Below, piece after piece: positions 7,863-16,071 of a DNA stretch of 24,133 nt. Under the pieces are notes generated by a model. That model made no database searches. It was not told the DNA's origin and saw only the letters and a program-made list of their open reading frames with translations. This DNA comes from an uncultured Methylobacillus sp. (GTDB lineage Bacteria > Pseudomonadota > Gammaproteobacteria > Burkholderiales > Methylophilaceae). The translations under genes were made by a program, and so were the position numbers. The first letter of the stretch is position 1. Each line of letters begins with the position of its first letter. The stretch lies in the NCBI GenBank assembly GCA_946478965.1, contig CAMLDQ010000029.1:1-24133 (forward strand), written 5' to 3'.

Positions 7863-8750
7863 GTGAATATCATTTTCGTTTCGAACAACATGGCGAAAGC
7901 CAGAACGTTGACCTTACCGCAATTCCTTATTCTGCTCGCATTACTGTTAACCATACCCCCCCTGATTACGGCTGCCCTCATTTTGCCACAGCCGGACAAC
8001 CAGAGCCAAGGCGTCGATAACTTGTTGCCGGTGCGCCTGATTCATGCGGTACGCGAGAACCAGCAGCAGCACCTGAATGCCCTGGCGCAGAAGCTCGGCG
8101 AATTACAGGCGCGTATCATGCGATTGGATGCGTTGAGCCAGCGGTTGGCCGAGGTTGCCGGGGTTAAGGACAAGGCGTTCAAAACGGCCGCAGCGCCGCC
8201 GCAGGGCGGGCCGATGGAAGGCGCAAGGAATCCCACGATCGCGGATGTCGACCAGCAGGTAGAGCAGTTGCTGAACGGCCTGGAATTACGCAGCAACAAT
8301 CTGGATGCGCTGGAAATGACATTGCTGCAGCAGAATCTGAAAAAGAGTACTTTCCCCTCCGGCCGTCCGGTCAATGCCGCTTATAACTCTTCCAGCTTCG
8401 GTTGGCGCGCCGATCCGTTCACCGGGCTGACGGCGTTTCATAAAGGCTTGGATTTCGTGGCGGATGTGGGCACACCGATCTATGCGGCGGCGGACGGGAT
8501 CGTCACCGAGGCGGAAAAGACCCCGGATTATGGTAATATCCTGAAGATCGATCACGGATTCGGTCTCGATACGCGGTACGCGCATTTGTCCGCGTTTCTG
8601 GTCAAGGTCGGCGACCGGGTGAGCAAGGGTCAGCTGATCGCCAAAGTGGGCAGCACTGGACGTTCCACAGGCCCGCATCTGCACTTTGAAGTGCGCCTTA
8701 ATGGTGTTCCACTGGATCCGCGCAAGTACCTGAAAAACAGTAACGGTTAA
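7863..8750 (+). CDS. membrane-anchored M23 (LytM) peptidoglycan endopeptidase
   Basis: This 295-residue zinc endopeptidase is predicted to cut peptide crosslinks in peptidoglycan from the periplasmic side of the inner membrane. It starts at GTG 7863 with AGGGGGA five bases upstream. A single transmembrane helix (about residues 20-42) is followed by a helical, coiled-coil-like stalk (about 55-100) and a linker. The C-terminal LytM domain (about 180-290) is intact: HKGLD (H193 and D197), YAHLS (H241) and HLHFEV (H272 and H274), so it should be catalytically active, unlike EnvC- or NlpD-type degenerate activators. It lies immediately before secA, a common arrangement in related bacteria. It could work with the Slt enzyme encoded 3.4 kb upstream; this is inference. 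Confidence 0.92.
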   Translation: MNIIFVSNNMAKARTLTLPQFLILLALLLTIPPLITAALILPQPDNQSQGVDNLLPVRLIHAVRENQQQHLNALAQKLGELQARIMRLDALSQRLAEVAGVKDKAFKTAAAPPQGGPMEGARNPTIADVDQQVEQLLNGLELRSNNLDALEMTLLQQNLKKSTFPSGRPVNAAYNSSSFGWRADPFTGLTAFHKGLDFVADVGTPIYAAADGIVTEAEKTPDYGNILKIDHGFGLDTRYAHLSAFLVKVGDRVSKGQLIAKVGSTGRSTGPHLHFEVRLNGVPLDPRKYLKNSNG

Positions 8751-8832
8751 GTGTTCGCATGTTGTCATCAAATGGATGCATAGCAATCGGCGGTAGTTGC
8801 TTTGCTGGTGCCGTCGGCCAAGTCTGAATGTG

Positions 8833-8860
8833 GGTTCTCGAATACATGCGGCATAGAACC
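8833..8860. repeat. short inverted repeat upstream of secA
   Basis: GGTTCT (8833-8838) and AGAACC (8855-8860) are six-base inverted repeats 16 bases apart in the 173-base gap between the M23 gene and secA. I see no convincing promoter or leader peptide of SecM type in this gap. The repeat could be chance. Confidence 0.2.
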
Positions 8861-8923
8861 GATCGCCTTTATCTTTTCATCAATCTGGAAAATTCCCGCC
8901 AAGCGGAAAGTTGGTAGCCTTTT

Positions 8924-11644
8924 ATGTTAGCCACGGTATTCAAGAAGATTTTCGGGAGCCGCAACGAGCGGCTTATCAAGCAGTACAGCCAGACCGTACG
9001 TGCCATCAATGCGCTGGAACCCTCGATTCAGGCGCTGACCGACGACCAGCTGCGCGCCAAGACCGAGGAGTTCAAGCAGCGCTATCAGAACGGCGAATCG
9101 CTCGACAAACTGTTGCCGGAGGCCTTTGCCGTGGTGCGCGAAGGCGGGCGGCGCGCGCTCGGCATGCGCCATTTCGATGTCCAGCTCATCGGCGGAATGG
9201 TGCTGCATTACGGCAAGATCGCCGAAATGCGTACCGGTGAAGGCAAGACCCTGGTGGCAACCTTGCCGACTTATCTGAATGCGTTGTCGGGCAGGGGCGT
9301 GCATGTGGTCACCGTGAACGACTATCTTGCCAGCCGCGATGCGCACTGGATGGGCAAGCTCTACAATTTCCTGGGCTTGAGCTATGGCATCAACCTGTCG
9401 CAGATGCCGCATGACGCCAAGCAGCAGGCCTATGCTGCGGATATTACCTACGGCACCAACAACGAATTCGGTTTCGACTACCTGCGCGACAACATGGTCT
9501 ACACCGCCGAAGAGCGCGTGCAGCGCGCCCTGAATTTTGCGGTGGTGGACGAGGTGGACTCCATCCTCATCGACGAAGCGCGTACTCCGCTGATCATTTC
9601 CGGTCAGGCGGAAGACAGCGTGCAGCTCTACACTGCCATCAACGCGGTGGCATTGAAGCTGACGCGCCAGCCGAGCGAAGACGGCGCCGGCGATTACTGG
9701 GTGGACGAAAAAGCCCAGACAGTGATCCTGTCAGAGCAAGGTCACGAGCATGCCGAGGCTCTGCTGATGGAGGCCGGGCTGCTGACGGCCGGCAGCCTCT
9801 ACGATGCGTCCAATATCACGCTGGTACATCACCTGTATGCCTCCTTGCGCGCGCAGTCTTTGTTCCATCGCGACCAGCATTACGTGGTGCGCGACGGCGA
9901 GATTGTCATCGTCGACGAATTCACCGGGCGCATGATGGCTGGTCGTCGCTGGTCGGATGGTCTGCACCAGGCGGTGGAAGCCAAGGAAGGAGTGGCGATC
10001 CAGAAGGAAAACCAGACGCTGGCGTCGATCACCTTCCAGAATTATTTCCGCATGTATGGCAAGCTGTCCGGCATGACCGGCACCGCGGACACGGAGGCCT
10101 TCGAGTTCAACCAGATTTACGGCCTCGAGACGGTCGTGATCCCCACCAACAATCCGATGGTGCGCAAGGACATGATGGACAAGGTCTATCGCACTGCGCG
10201 CGAGAAATACGACGCCGTGATCGCGGACATCCAGGAATGCCAGAAGCGTGGCCAGCCGGTGCTGGTCGGTACGACTTCGATCGAGAACTCCGAGCTGATT
10301 TCCGACCTGCTGGACAAGGCGAAACTTCCCCATCAAGTGTTGAATGCGAAGCAGCACGAGCGCGAAGCGCATATCGTCGCACAGGCGGGGCGGCCCAACG
10401 TGATCACCATTGCGACCAACATGGCTGGCCGCGGTACCGACATCGTCCTGGGCGGCAATCCCGAAAGCGACATTGCGACGATCGAGAAGGATGAGAGCCT
10501 TTCCGCTGAACAGAAAGCGGAGCGCACTGCGGCAATCAAGGCGGAGTGGCAGAAAGTGCATGATCAGGTACTGGCGGCGGGCGGCCTGCATATCATCGGT
10601 ACCGAGCGGCACGAGTCGCGGCGTGTAGATAACCAGTTGCGCGGCCGTGCTGGGCGGCAGGGCGATCCCGGTTCCAGCCGATTCTATCTCTCGCTGGAAG
10701 ACCAGTTGCTGCGCATTTTCGCGGGCGACCGCGTGGCTGCCATTATGGAGCGCCTGAAGATGCCCGAAGGCGAGGCGATCGAGCATCCATGGGTTACCCG
10801 TGCCATCGAGAACGCGCAGCGTAAGGTCGAGGGGCGCAATTTCGACATCCGCAAGCAATTGCTCGAATACGATGATGTTTCCAATGACCAGCGCAAGGTG
10901 ATTTACCAGCAACGCAACGAACTGCTGGAAGCCGCCGATATTTCCGAAACCATTGTCGCCATGCGCGATGACGTGATTGGTGATTTGATCGCCCAGCATA
11001 TTCCTCCGGGCAGCATGGAAGAACAGTGGGATGTCCCGGCACTCGAAAAGTCGCTGGAAAGTGAAATCGGCCTGTCGCTCCCTCTGACGAAATGGCTGGA
11101 GGATGAGCCCGACTTACATGAAGAGACCCTGCGCGAGCGGATTGTCGCCGCAGCGGAGGAGAGTTATCAGGCCAAGATCGCCATGGCCGGTATGGATGTA
11201 ATGCACCAGTTCGAGCGCGCGGTCATGCTGCAAAGCCTCGATAATCACTGGCGCGAGCATCTGGCGGCGCTGGATCACCTGCGTCAGGGTATTCATCTGC
11301 GCTCCTATGCGCAAAAGAACCCGAAACAGGAATACAAGCGGGAGGCTTTTGAGCTCTTCTCCAATCTCCTGGATACGGTAAAGCGCGAAGTGACCCAAGT
11401 CACGATGATGGTGCAGATCAAGAGCCAGGCTGATATCGAGACCGTGGAGAAGCCGGCCGAGGTGTCGAACGTGCGGTACCAGCATGCCGACTTTGAGGAG
11501 GCTCTGGGGAATGAAGATGAGGACGCCGCGGAGACTGCAGCTGCCGAGCCATTCACGCGTGCCGGTGCCAAGATAGGGCGTAACGATCCCTGCCCCTGCG
11601 GTTCCGGGAAAAAATACAAGCAATGTCACGGGAAGCTGAGCTGA
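8924..11644 (+). CDS. secA: preprotein translocase motor ATPase
   Basis: SecA drives secretory proteins through SecYEG at the inner membrane using ATP. The protein is full length, 906 residues (E. coli 901). Walker A is seen in [12 protein letters not shown] (about residues 100-111), Walker B in [20 protein letters not shown], and the second nucleotide-binding fold in [13 protein letters not shown] and [15 protein letters not shown]. The extreme C-terminus carries the zinc-binding SEC-C motif [13 protein letters not shown], which in E. coli contacts SecB and the ribosome. The DEVD and TPLIIS segments are identical in pattern to the E. coli protein. It ends just before a strong bidirectional terminator and probably has its own promoter in the 173-base gap upstream, although I cannot point to one with confidence. 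Confidence 0.98.
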   Translation: MLATVFKKIFGSRNERLIKQYSQTVRAINALEPSIQALTDDQLRAKTEEFKQRYQNGESLDKLLPEAFAVVREGGRRALGMRHFDVQLIGGMVLHYGKIAEMRTGEGKTLVATLPTYLNALSGRGVHVVTVNDYLASRDAHWMGKLYNFLGLSYGINLSQMPHDAKQQAYAADITYGTNNEFGFDYLRDNMVYTAEERVQRALNFAVVDEVDSILIDEARTPLIISGQAEDSVQLYTAINAVALKLTRQPSEDGAGDYWVDEKAQTVILSEQGHEHAEALLMEAGLLTAGSLYDASNITLVHHLYASLRAQSLFHRDQHYVVRDGEIVIVDEFTGRMMAGRRWSDGLHQAVEAKEGVAIQKENQTLASITFQNYFRMYGKLSGMTGTADTEAFEFNQIYGLETVVIPTNNPMVRKDMMDKVYRTAREKYDAVIADIQECQKRGQPVLVGTTSIENSELISDLLDKAKLPHQVLNAKQHEREAHIVAQAGRPNVITIATNMAGRGTDIVLGGNPESDIATIEKDESLSAEQKAERTAAIKAEWQKVHDQVLAAGGLHIIGTERHESRRVDNQLRGRAGRQGDPGSSRFYLSLEDQLLRIFAGDRVAAIMERLKMPEGEAIEHPWVTRAIENAQRKVEGRNFDIRKQLLEYDDVSNDQRKVIYQQRNELLEAADISETIVAMRDDVIGDLIAQHIPPGSMEEQWDVPALEKSLESEIGLSLPLTKWLEDEPDLHEETLRERIVAAAEESYQAKIAMAGMDVMHQFERAVMLQSLDNHWREHLAALDHLRQGIHLRSYAQKNPKQEYKREAFELFSNLLDTVKREVTQVTMMVQIKSQADIETVEKPAEVSNVRYQHADFEEALGNEDEDAAETAAAEPFTRAGAKIGRNDPCPCGSGKKYKQCHGKLS

Positions 11645-11682
11645 TCAACTCAGTATTGAGCCGGTACAGACAAGTTGGATAG

Positions 11683-11704
11683 AAACAGCCCTTCGGGGCT
11701 GTTT
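11683..11704. terminator. bidirectional intrinsic terminator between secA and the GGDEF-EAL gene
   Basis: AAACAGCCC (11683-11691) pairs perfectly with GGGCTGTTT (11696-11704) around a TTCG tetraloop. A T-run follows on the plus strand for secA, and the A-rich 5' side gives a T-run on the minus strand for the convergent sensor gene, whose TGA stop (11705-11707) directly abuts the stem. It serves both genes. Confidence 0.9.
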
Positions 11705-14275
11705 TCAATTCTGCGCGAGGAGTGCCTCGAATTCTTCCGCCGGCACCGGCGCGCTCATCAGGTAGCCTTGATAGAGGTCGCACCCCTGGCTGCGAAGGAA
11801 TTCCAGTTGGTCTTCCGTTTCCACGCCCTCGGCCAGCACTTTGAATCCCAGCGTGTGGCCGATGGCGATGACGGTGTTGGCGATTTCCATGTCGCCGCGC
11901 TCCTTGGGGATGTCGTCGACAAAGCTTTTGTCGATTTTCAGCACGTCGAGCGGAAAGCGCTTGAGATAGGATAGCGACGAGTAGCCGGTGCCGAAATCGT
12001 CGATGGCAAGGCGAATGCCCATTTCGCGCAACGCGTGCATCTTGGCAACGGCATCCTCTTCGCGTTTGATGAGAATGGTCTCAGTCAATTCCAACTCCAG
12101 GTGCTGCGCCGGGAAACCGGATTCCTGCAAAGATTCCGCGACGGTAGCGCCGATGTCCTTGTGGTGGAACTGTTGCGGCGATAGATTGACTGCCAGCGTT
12201 ATCGCCGGCAGGCCGGCCTCTAGCCACGCCTTGCCTTGCCGGCAGGTTTCCTTCAGTACCCAGTCGCCGATGGCGCCAATCAGGCCAGTTTCTTCGGCGA
12301 CTGCGATGTACTTGCTCGGCAGCATCATGCCGTCCTCAGGGTGCTGCCAGCGTAGCAACGCTTCGGCACCGACGATCTTGCCCGTCGGGATGTCGACTTG
12401 CGGCTGGTAGTGAACGCATAACTCATGTTCACTGATGGCGCGGCGCAATGCAGCTTCCAGCGCGATACGTTCGCGTGCGGCCTTGGTCAGGTCTTCGCTG
12501 AAATATTTGAAACGGCCGCGACCTTCTTCCTTGGCTTGATAAAGGGCCGTGTCCGCCTGCTGCAGCATTTCCTCCGCATTGTCGCAATGGTCGGGAAACA
12601 AGGTGATGCCGACACTGGAGCCGATACGGACTTCAAAACCGTTGGACAGGAACCAGGGCTCGCCCAGCATGGTGACGATTTCGCTGGCGACACGGCCGGC
12701 ATCTTCGCGATGGGTGATCCCGTGCAGCAAAACCGTGAACTCATCCCCGCCCAGGCGCGTCAGCGTGTCCACGGTGCGCAGGCGTTTGGTGAGACGGTCC
12801 GCAACCTGCTGCAGCAGCTCGTCACCGGTGGCATGGCCGAAGCTGTCGTTTACATCCTTGAAGCGATCGAGATCCAGCATCAGCAGCGCCAGCAAGCCGC
12901 CTTCCCGTTTGACTGTTTCTATGCCATGCCGGATACGTGCCAGCAGCAAGCGACGATTGGGCAAGCGGGTCAAGGGGTCGTGGTGGGCGAGGAACTCGAG
13001 CTCGGCCTCGGTTTCCTTGATCTTCGAAATGTCGGTGAAAACACTGACGTACTGGCAGACCTTGCCTTCGTTGTCCTTGACGGCGCTGATGCTCAATAAT
13101 TGCGGAAATTCTTCGCCACTTTTGCGCCGGCTCCACACTTCCCCTTGCCAGTGGCCGATAGTCTTGATCTCCGTCCACATCCGGCGGAAAAATTCGGCAT
13201 TGTGGCGTGGGGATTGCAGCATGTCGGTGGACTTGCCCAGCACTTCGGCTTCGGCATAGCCGAGCAGCTCGGTAAATGCCCGATTAACCATCAGAATGCG
13301 CTTATCGACATTGGTGATCATGACGCCTTCGCGCGTGCTTTCGAACACCGTGGCGGCTTGGCGGAGGGAATTTTCCGCCTCTACTCGGTCGGTGATGTCG
13401 CGACTGATGCCGACCAGTCCCAGCATCTCACCGTCGGGGCCGTAAAAAGGGGTCTTCACTGTGCTTAAAAGTGCTTTGCGGCCGTCCGGGTAGGTAACCC
13501 ATTCTTCCTGGCTATTGGTTTGGCCAGACTCGAGAATCTGCCGGTCGAGATTGCGGAAGGTGACGGCCTGCTGGGAGTCGAACAACTCATAGTCGGTTTT
13601 TCCGATATGCTCGCTTTCGGGTTTTCCGGTAAATTCCTCGAACGCCTTGTTGCTGCCGAGATAGGTGCTATTGGTATCCTTGAGAATGATGAGATCGGGA
13701 ATCGAGTCGATAATGCGGCGCAACACTGCCGATTGGCGGGCAAGTTCCTTGGTGCGGGACTCGACGCGTGCCTCCAGTTCCAGATTGGCTTGCCGCAGTT
13801 GTTCGCGGGATTCGCGCAGTGAAATTTCCGTCGTTTTCAACGCGACGTAAGCTTCGCGCCGCTCCTGGATTTCCGCCTCGACTTCGGCCGCCAGCTTCGT
13901 GGGGTTGGGAATTTTGAGTGCATGCGGTGTGATGCGCACAACCATGATGGCCGTGCCGACGGAAACCGCTGCGGTCATTAGCTTCATGCTGGCATCCAGC
14001 CAGAAAATCGGGCGCCACAGCAGAATGAGGGAGAGCAAATGCGTCATCCCGTAGGTCAGGATGAAGGTGCCGAACACGAGAAAAATCCAGCGATGCTGCA
14101 GATCTTTGCGATGCCAGACGAAGTAGCCGAACGCGATGGGAATCGTGTAGCAGGACAGGACGATCAGGATATCGGCCAGGGCATATAACGCGACCAAGGC
14201 CGGTGCCCATGAAAATGCAGCACCAATCGGTATGGATTGGTGTAGCGTAAATGCCTCGGCAAGTGATTGCATCAT
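11705..14275 (-). CDS. membrane sensor with ethylene-receptor-type domain, PAS-PAS-GGDEF-EAL
   Basis: This 856-residue protein would make and/or break cyclic di-GMP in response to signals at the membrane. Order: three transmembrane helices (about residues 26-55, 63-87, 90-115), a coiled coil (125-185), PAS 1 (about 185-300), PAS 2 (about 308-425), GGDEF (about 430-595) and EAL (about 605-850). The diguanylate cyclase site is intact (GGDEF 509-513) with an inhibitory RxxD I-site five residues upstream (R500, D503). The EAL site is also intact: E638, N697, the ELTE Glu, D759/D760, K780, E816 and Q836. The membrane part aligns with the plant ethylene-binding domain without gaps (D35, I45, P46, I72, H79), but the copper Cys position is Tyr (Y75) and plant Tyr32 is Cys (C42). 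The start at the first of two adjacent ATGs lies within an inverted repeat covering the ribosome binding site. Whether cyclase or phosphodiesterase dominates cannot be read from sequence. Confidence 0.93.
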   Translation of the reverse strand: MMQSLAEAFTLHQSIPIGAAFSWAPALVALYALADILIVLSCYTIPIAFGYFVWHRKDLQHRWIFLVFGTFILTYGMTHLLSLILLWRPIFWLDASMKLMTAAVSVGTAIMVVRITPHALKIPNPTKLAAEVEAEIQERREAYVALKTTEISLRESREQLRQANLELEARVESRTKELARQSAVLRRIIDSIPDLIILKDTNSTYLGSNKAFEEFTGKPESEHIGKTDYELFDSQQAVTFRNLDRQILESGQTNSQEEWVTYPDGRKALLSTVKTPFYGPDGEMLGLVGISRDITDRVEAENSLRQAATVFESTREGVMITNVDKRILMVNRAFTELLGYAEAEVLGKSTDMLQSPRHNAEFFRRMWTEIKTIGHWQGEVWSRRKSGEEFPQLLSISAVKDNEGKVCQYVSVFTDISKIKETEAELEFLAHHDPLTRLPNRRLLLARIRHGIETVKREGGLLALLMLDLDRFKDVNDSFGHATGDELLQQVADRLTKRLRTVDTLTRLGGDEFTVLLHGITHREDAGRVASEIVTMLGEPWFLSNGFEVRIGSSVGITLFPDHCDNAEEMLQQADTALYQAKEEGRGRFKYFSEDLTKAARERIALEAALRRAISEHELCVHYQPQVDIPTGKIVGAEALLRWQHPEDGMMLPSKYIAVAEETGLIGAIGDWVLKETCRQGKAWLEAGLPAITLAVNLSPQQFHHKDIGATVAESLQESGFPAQHLELELTETILIKREEDAVAKMHALREMGIRLAIDDFGTGYSSLSYLKRFPLDVLKIDKSFVDDIPKERGDMEIANTVIAIGHTLGFKVLAEGVETEDQLEFLRSQGCDLYQGYLMSAPVPAEEFEALLAQN

Positions 14276-14326
14276 TCCCCCTGAGGATCGGCCGCAATAT
14301 ATTTATATGATTGTTTCAGGGGGAAT
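14274..14326. repeat. 11-bp perfect inverted repeat spanning promoter and ribosome binding site of the GGDEF-EAL gene
   Basis: ATTCCCCCTGA (14274-14284) and TCAGGGGGAAT (14316-14326) are exact inverted repeats separated by 31 bases. On the coding (minus) strand the downstream arm contains the AGGGGGA ribosome binding site and touches the start codon; the upstream arm overlaps the predicted -10 element and discriminator. It may be an operator for a dimeric regulator or, if transcription starts further upstream, a stem that hides the ribosome binding site. Confidence 0.6.
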
Positions 14327-14353
14327 ATAGCATCGGGCTCGTGACAGTGACAA
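14324..14353 (-). promoter_or_regulatory. sigma-70-type promoter for the GGDEF-EAL gene
   Basis: On the minus strand TTGTCA (14348-14353) is followed after 18 bases by TATATT (14324-14329), with a TG one base upstream of the -10 hexamer (extended -10). Transcription would start near 14317, giving a leader of about 42 bases. The -10 element overlaps one arm of the 11-bp inverted repeat. Confidence 0.6.
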
Positions 14354-14481
14354 CTTGTGTGATGGCAGACCTGCTTGGAAACTGCAAGGCTCGATCGGAA
14401 AGCGGGTATCGTCCGGGATGAGCATTGGAGAGCGCTGCCGAAAAATGGACTGATGGGCGCAAAGCCTGCACCGACAAGGGG

Positions 14482-14558
14482 TGGCGCGCCCGACTGGATT
14501 CGAACCAGTGACCTTTGGCTTCGGAAACCAACACTCTATCCAACTGAGCTACGGGCGC
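14482..14558 (-). tRNA. tRNA-Arg (anticodon CCG)
   Basis: The 77-base gene folds as a standard cloverleaf on the minus strand. The acceptor GCGCCCG pairs with CGGGCGC, the D arm is GCTC...GAGT, the anticodon stem TTGGT/GCCAA frames the loop TTCCGAA with anticodon CCG, and the T arm is ACTGG-TTCGAAT-CCAGT. The CCA end is encoded (14482-14484). It reads CGG codons. No intrinsic terminator is evident downstream, between it and the GGDEF-EAL gene. Confidence 0.97.
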
Positions 14559-14567
14559 ACGCCGCGA

Positions 14568-14576
14568 ATTATAGCA
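14568..14576 (-). promoter_or_regulatory. extended -10 promoter of tRNA-Arg
   Basis: On the minus strand TGC precedes a consensus TATAAT (14568-14573) nine bases before the first tRNA base. No good -35 element is visible at the normal distance, so it would rely on the extended -10. It is divergent from the cytochrome promoter within about 60 bases. Confidence 0.6.
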
Positions 14577-14595
14577 AATGCACCGGCCTTGTGCT

Positions 14596-14624
14596 TTGTC
14601 GCGGTGCCGGCTTGTCAGTATAAT
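14596..14624 (+). promoter_or_regulatory. sigma-70 promoter of the cytochrome c5 gene
   Basis: TTGTCG (14596-14601) and a consensus TATAAT (14619-14624) are separated by 17 bases. Transcription would begin near 14631, giving a leader of about 26 bases to the ATG at 14657. Confidence 0.6.
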
Positions 14625-14656
14625 TACCGCATTTTTATTACGTCTAGGACTGTCCC

Positions 14657-15193
14657 ATGAGCGCGCATCACGATTTTCCCAAAACTACCGTCCGGCAATT
14701 TGTGATTGCCCTGCTGGGCGGGCTTTTCGCTCCCGTGCTGGTGTTTTTCCTGATCTACAGGTTTGTTGGCGCCATTCAGGCAACACATCTTGAAGACAAG
14801 GATCCGGCGACCGCCGAGGCGGCCGTGGTTGAGCGGATCAAGCCGGTTGCCGAAGTCAACGTAGGCGGCGACACCGGTCCGCATATCGACAAGAGTGGCG
14901 AGCAGGTGGTCAAGGAAATCTGCTCCGCTTGTCACGCCGTCGGTGCGTTGGGGTCTCCCAAGATCGGAGACAAGGGTGCCTGGGGCCCCCGTATCTCTCA
15001 AGGGTATGAAACGCTGGTCAAGCATGCCTTGTCCGGTATCCGGCAAATGCCGGCTCGTGGCGGCAATCCCGACCTGACCGACAACGAAGTGGCAGGAGCT
15101 GTGGCATATATGGCCAACCAGGCCGGCGCCAACTTCAAGGCGCCCGCACCTGCAGCTGCTCCAGCGCCTGCAGAAGCAGCGCCCGCAAAATAA
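14657..15193 (+). CDS. membrane-anchored cytochrome c5-type protein
   Basis: This 178-residue protein is a class I c-type cytochrome of the c5 type held to the inner membrane by one N-terminal helix (about residues 14-38, [19 protein letters not shown]). The haem is attached at CSACH (C89, C92, H93), and the likely axial Met lies in [13 protein letters not shown], a segment typical of cytochrome c5. A further hallmark is [14 protein letters not shown] after the haem site. The tail is a flexible Ala/Pro-rich stretch, with [17 protein letters not shown] at the end. It would carry electrons in the periplasm, perhaps to a terminal oxidase; the partner is not visible here. AGGAC six bases upstream supports the start. 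The gene is followed by apaH after a 44-base gap holding a strong hairpin. Confidence 0.92.
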   Translation: MSAHHDFPKTTVRQFVIALLGGLFAPVLVFFLIYRFVGAIQATHLEDKDPATAEAAVVERIKPVAEVNVGGDTGPHIDKSGEQVVKEICSACHAVGALGSPKIGDKGAWGPRISQGYETLVKHALSGIRQMPARGGNPDLTDNEVAGAVAYMANQAGANFKAPAPAAAPAPAEAAPAK

Positions 15194-15196
15194 TGA

Positions 15197-15228
15197 CCGA
15201 AGGATGCAGCTGGGCTGCATCCGTTCGG
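15197..15228. repeat. strong hairpin between cytochrome c5 and apaH, overlapping the apaH ribosome binding site
   Basis: GGATGCAGC (15202-15210) pairs with GCTGCATCC (15214-15222) around a three-base loop. After one bulged G, an outer stem CCGAA / TTCGG (15197-15201 and 15224-15228) extends it. The outer stem takes in part of the CGGAG ribosome binding site of apaH (15226-15230). No T-run follows, so it is not a standard terminator. Confidence 0.6.
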
Positions 15229-15237
15229 AGCTGATCC

Positions 15238-16071
15238 ATGGCAACCTATGCCATAGGTGACATACAAGGTTGTTTTTCCTCGTTTTCCCGGCTGCTCGAG
15301 GAGATTGGCTTCAGCGCTGGGCGCGACCGCCTATGGCTGGTCGGCGACCTGATCAATCGCGGTCCGGATTCGCTGGCCGTGTTGCGCTGGGCAAAACAGC
15401 ATGGCGATTCGCTGCACGTCGTACTTGGTAACCATGACTTGCATGCGCTGGCCGTGGCCGAGGGGTTTGCGAAGCGGCATCGCAGCGACACGCTGGACGC
15501 CTTGCTGGCAGCGCCGGATCGAAATGAGCTGTTGACATGGTTGCGCTATCAGCACATGGCGTATGCCGAGGGTGACTACCTGATGGTGCATGCTGGCGTA
15601 CTACCGCAATGGAACGCAGAGCAAACGGTCACCCTTGGCGCAGAAGTGGAAACTGCGCTGCAGTCTCCAGGTTATCGTGATTTCTTTGCGCACATGTACG
15701 GCAATGTTCCCAATTCCTGGGATGACAGTCTGACCGGAATTGACCGCCTGCGCCTGATTACCAATGCCCTGACGCGTCTGCGGGTGTGTAGCCCTGGCGG
15801 TGCAATGGATTTTGACTTCAAGGGCGAACTGGAGAAAATCCCTGCCGGGCTGGTGCCATGGTTTGAGCTGGAAGGCCGCAAAACAGCCGACACGACGCTG
15901 GTTTTCGGGCACTGGTCGGCACTGGGGCTGGTGCAGCGCAGCAATCTGCTGGCGCTGGATACGGGATGCTTGTGGGGCGGGGTGCTGACCGCTATCCGAT
16001 TGGAAGATCGGCAGCTGTTTCAGGTGCCTTGCGATGATGCAGACTCGGTAGAGAAGCTATGGCATGCCTAG
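15238..16071 (+). CDS. apaH: symmetrical bis(5'-nucleosyl)-tetraphosphatase
   Basis: ApaH hydrolyses diadenosine tetraphosphate (Ap4A) to two ADP and, in E. coli, also removes Np4-type caps from RNA. The metallophosphatase motifs are all near the start: GDIQGC (residues 7-12), GDLINRGPDS (about 37-46) and GNHDLH (about 63-68), with further His ligands downstream (MVHAGVLP and FGHWS). Length is 277 residues (E. coli 280). ATG 15238 has GGAG seven bases upstream. The 3' end overlaps the convergent acyltransferase gene by 80 bases. The proteins of both genes look complete at their C-termini, so the overlap appears real. Confidence 0.96.
   Translation: MATYAIGDIQGCFSSFSRLLEEIGFSAGRDRLWLVGDLINRGPDSLAVLRWAKQHGDSLHVVLGNHDLHALAVAEGFAKRHRSDTLDALLAAPDRNELLTWLRYQHMAYAEGDYLMVHAGVLPQWNAEQTVTLGAEVETALQSPGYRDFFAHMYGNVPNSWDDSLTGIDRLRLITNALTRLRVCSPGGAMDFDFKGELEKIPAGLVPWFELEGRKTADTTLVFGHWSALGLVQRSNLLALDTGCLWGGVLTAIRLEDRQLFQVPCDDADSVEKLWHA

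Noticed and set aside
8751..8923. SecM-like arrest peptide or leader gene upstream of secA
   Set aside because: The 173-base gap has no short frame with a signal peptide and arrest motif; SecM is known only in enterobacteria and close relatives.
9731..10999. 422-codon leftward open frame
   Set aside because: Antisense shadow of secA with no recognisable motif.
14482..14558. tRNA-Arg as an attachment site for an integrated element
   Set aside because: No direct repeat of the tRNA 3' end and no integrase or phage-like gene is present in the window.
14375..14623. 82-codon rightward open frame containing [18 protein letters not shown]
   Set aside because: This is the well-known false protein made by translating the antisense strand of a tRNA gene; the cloverleaf of tRNA-Arg explains it.
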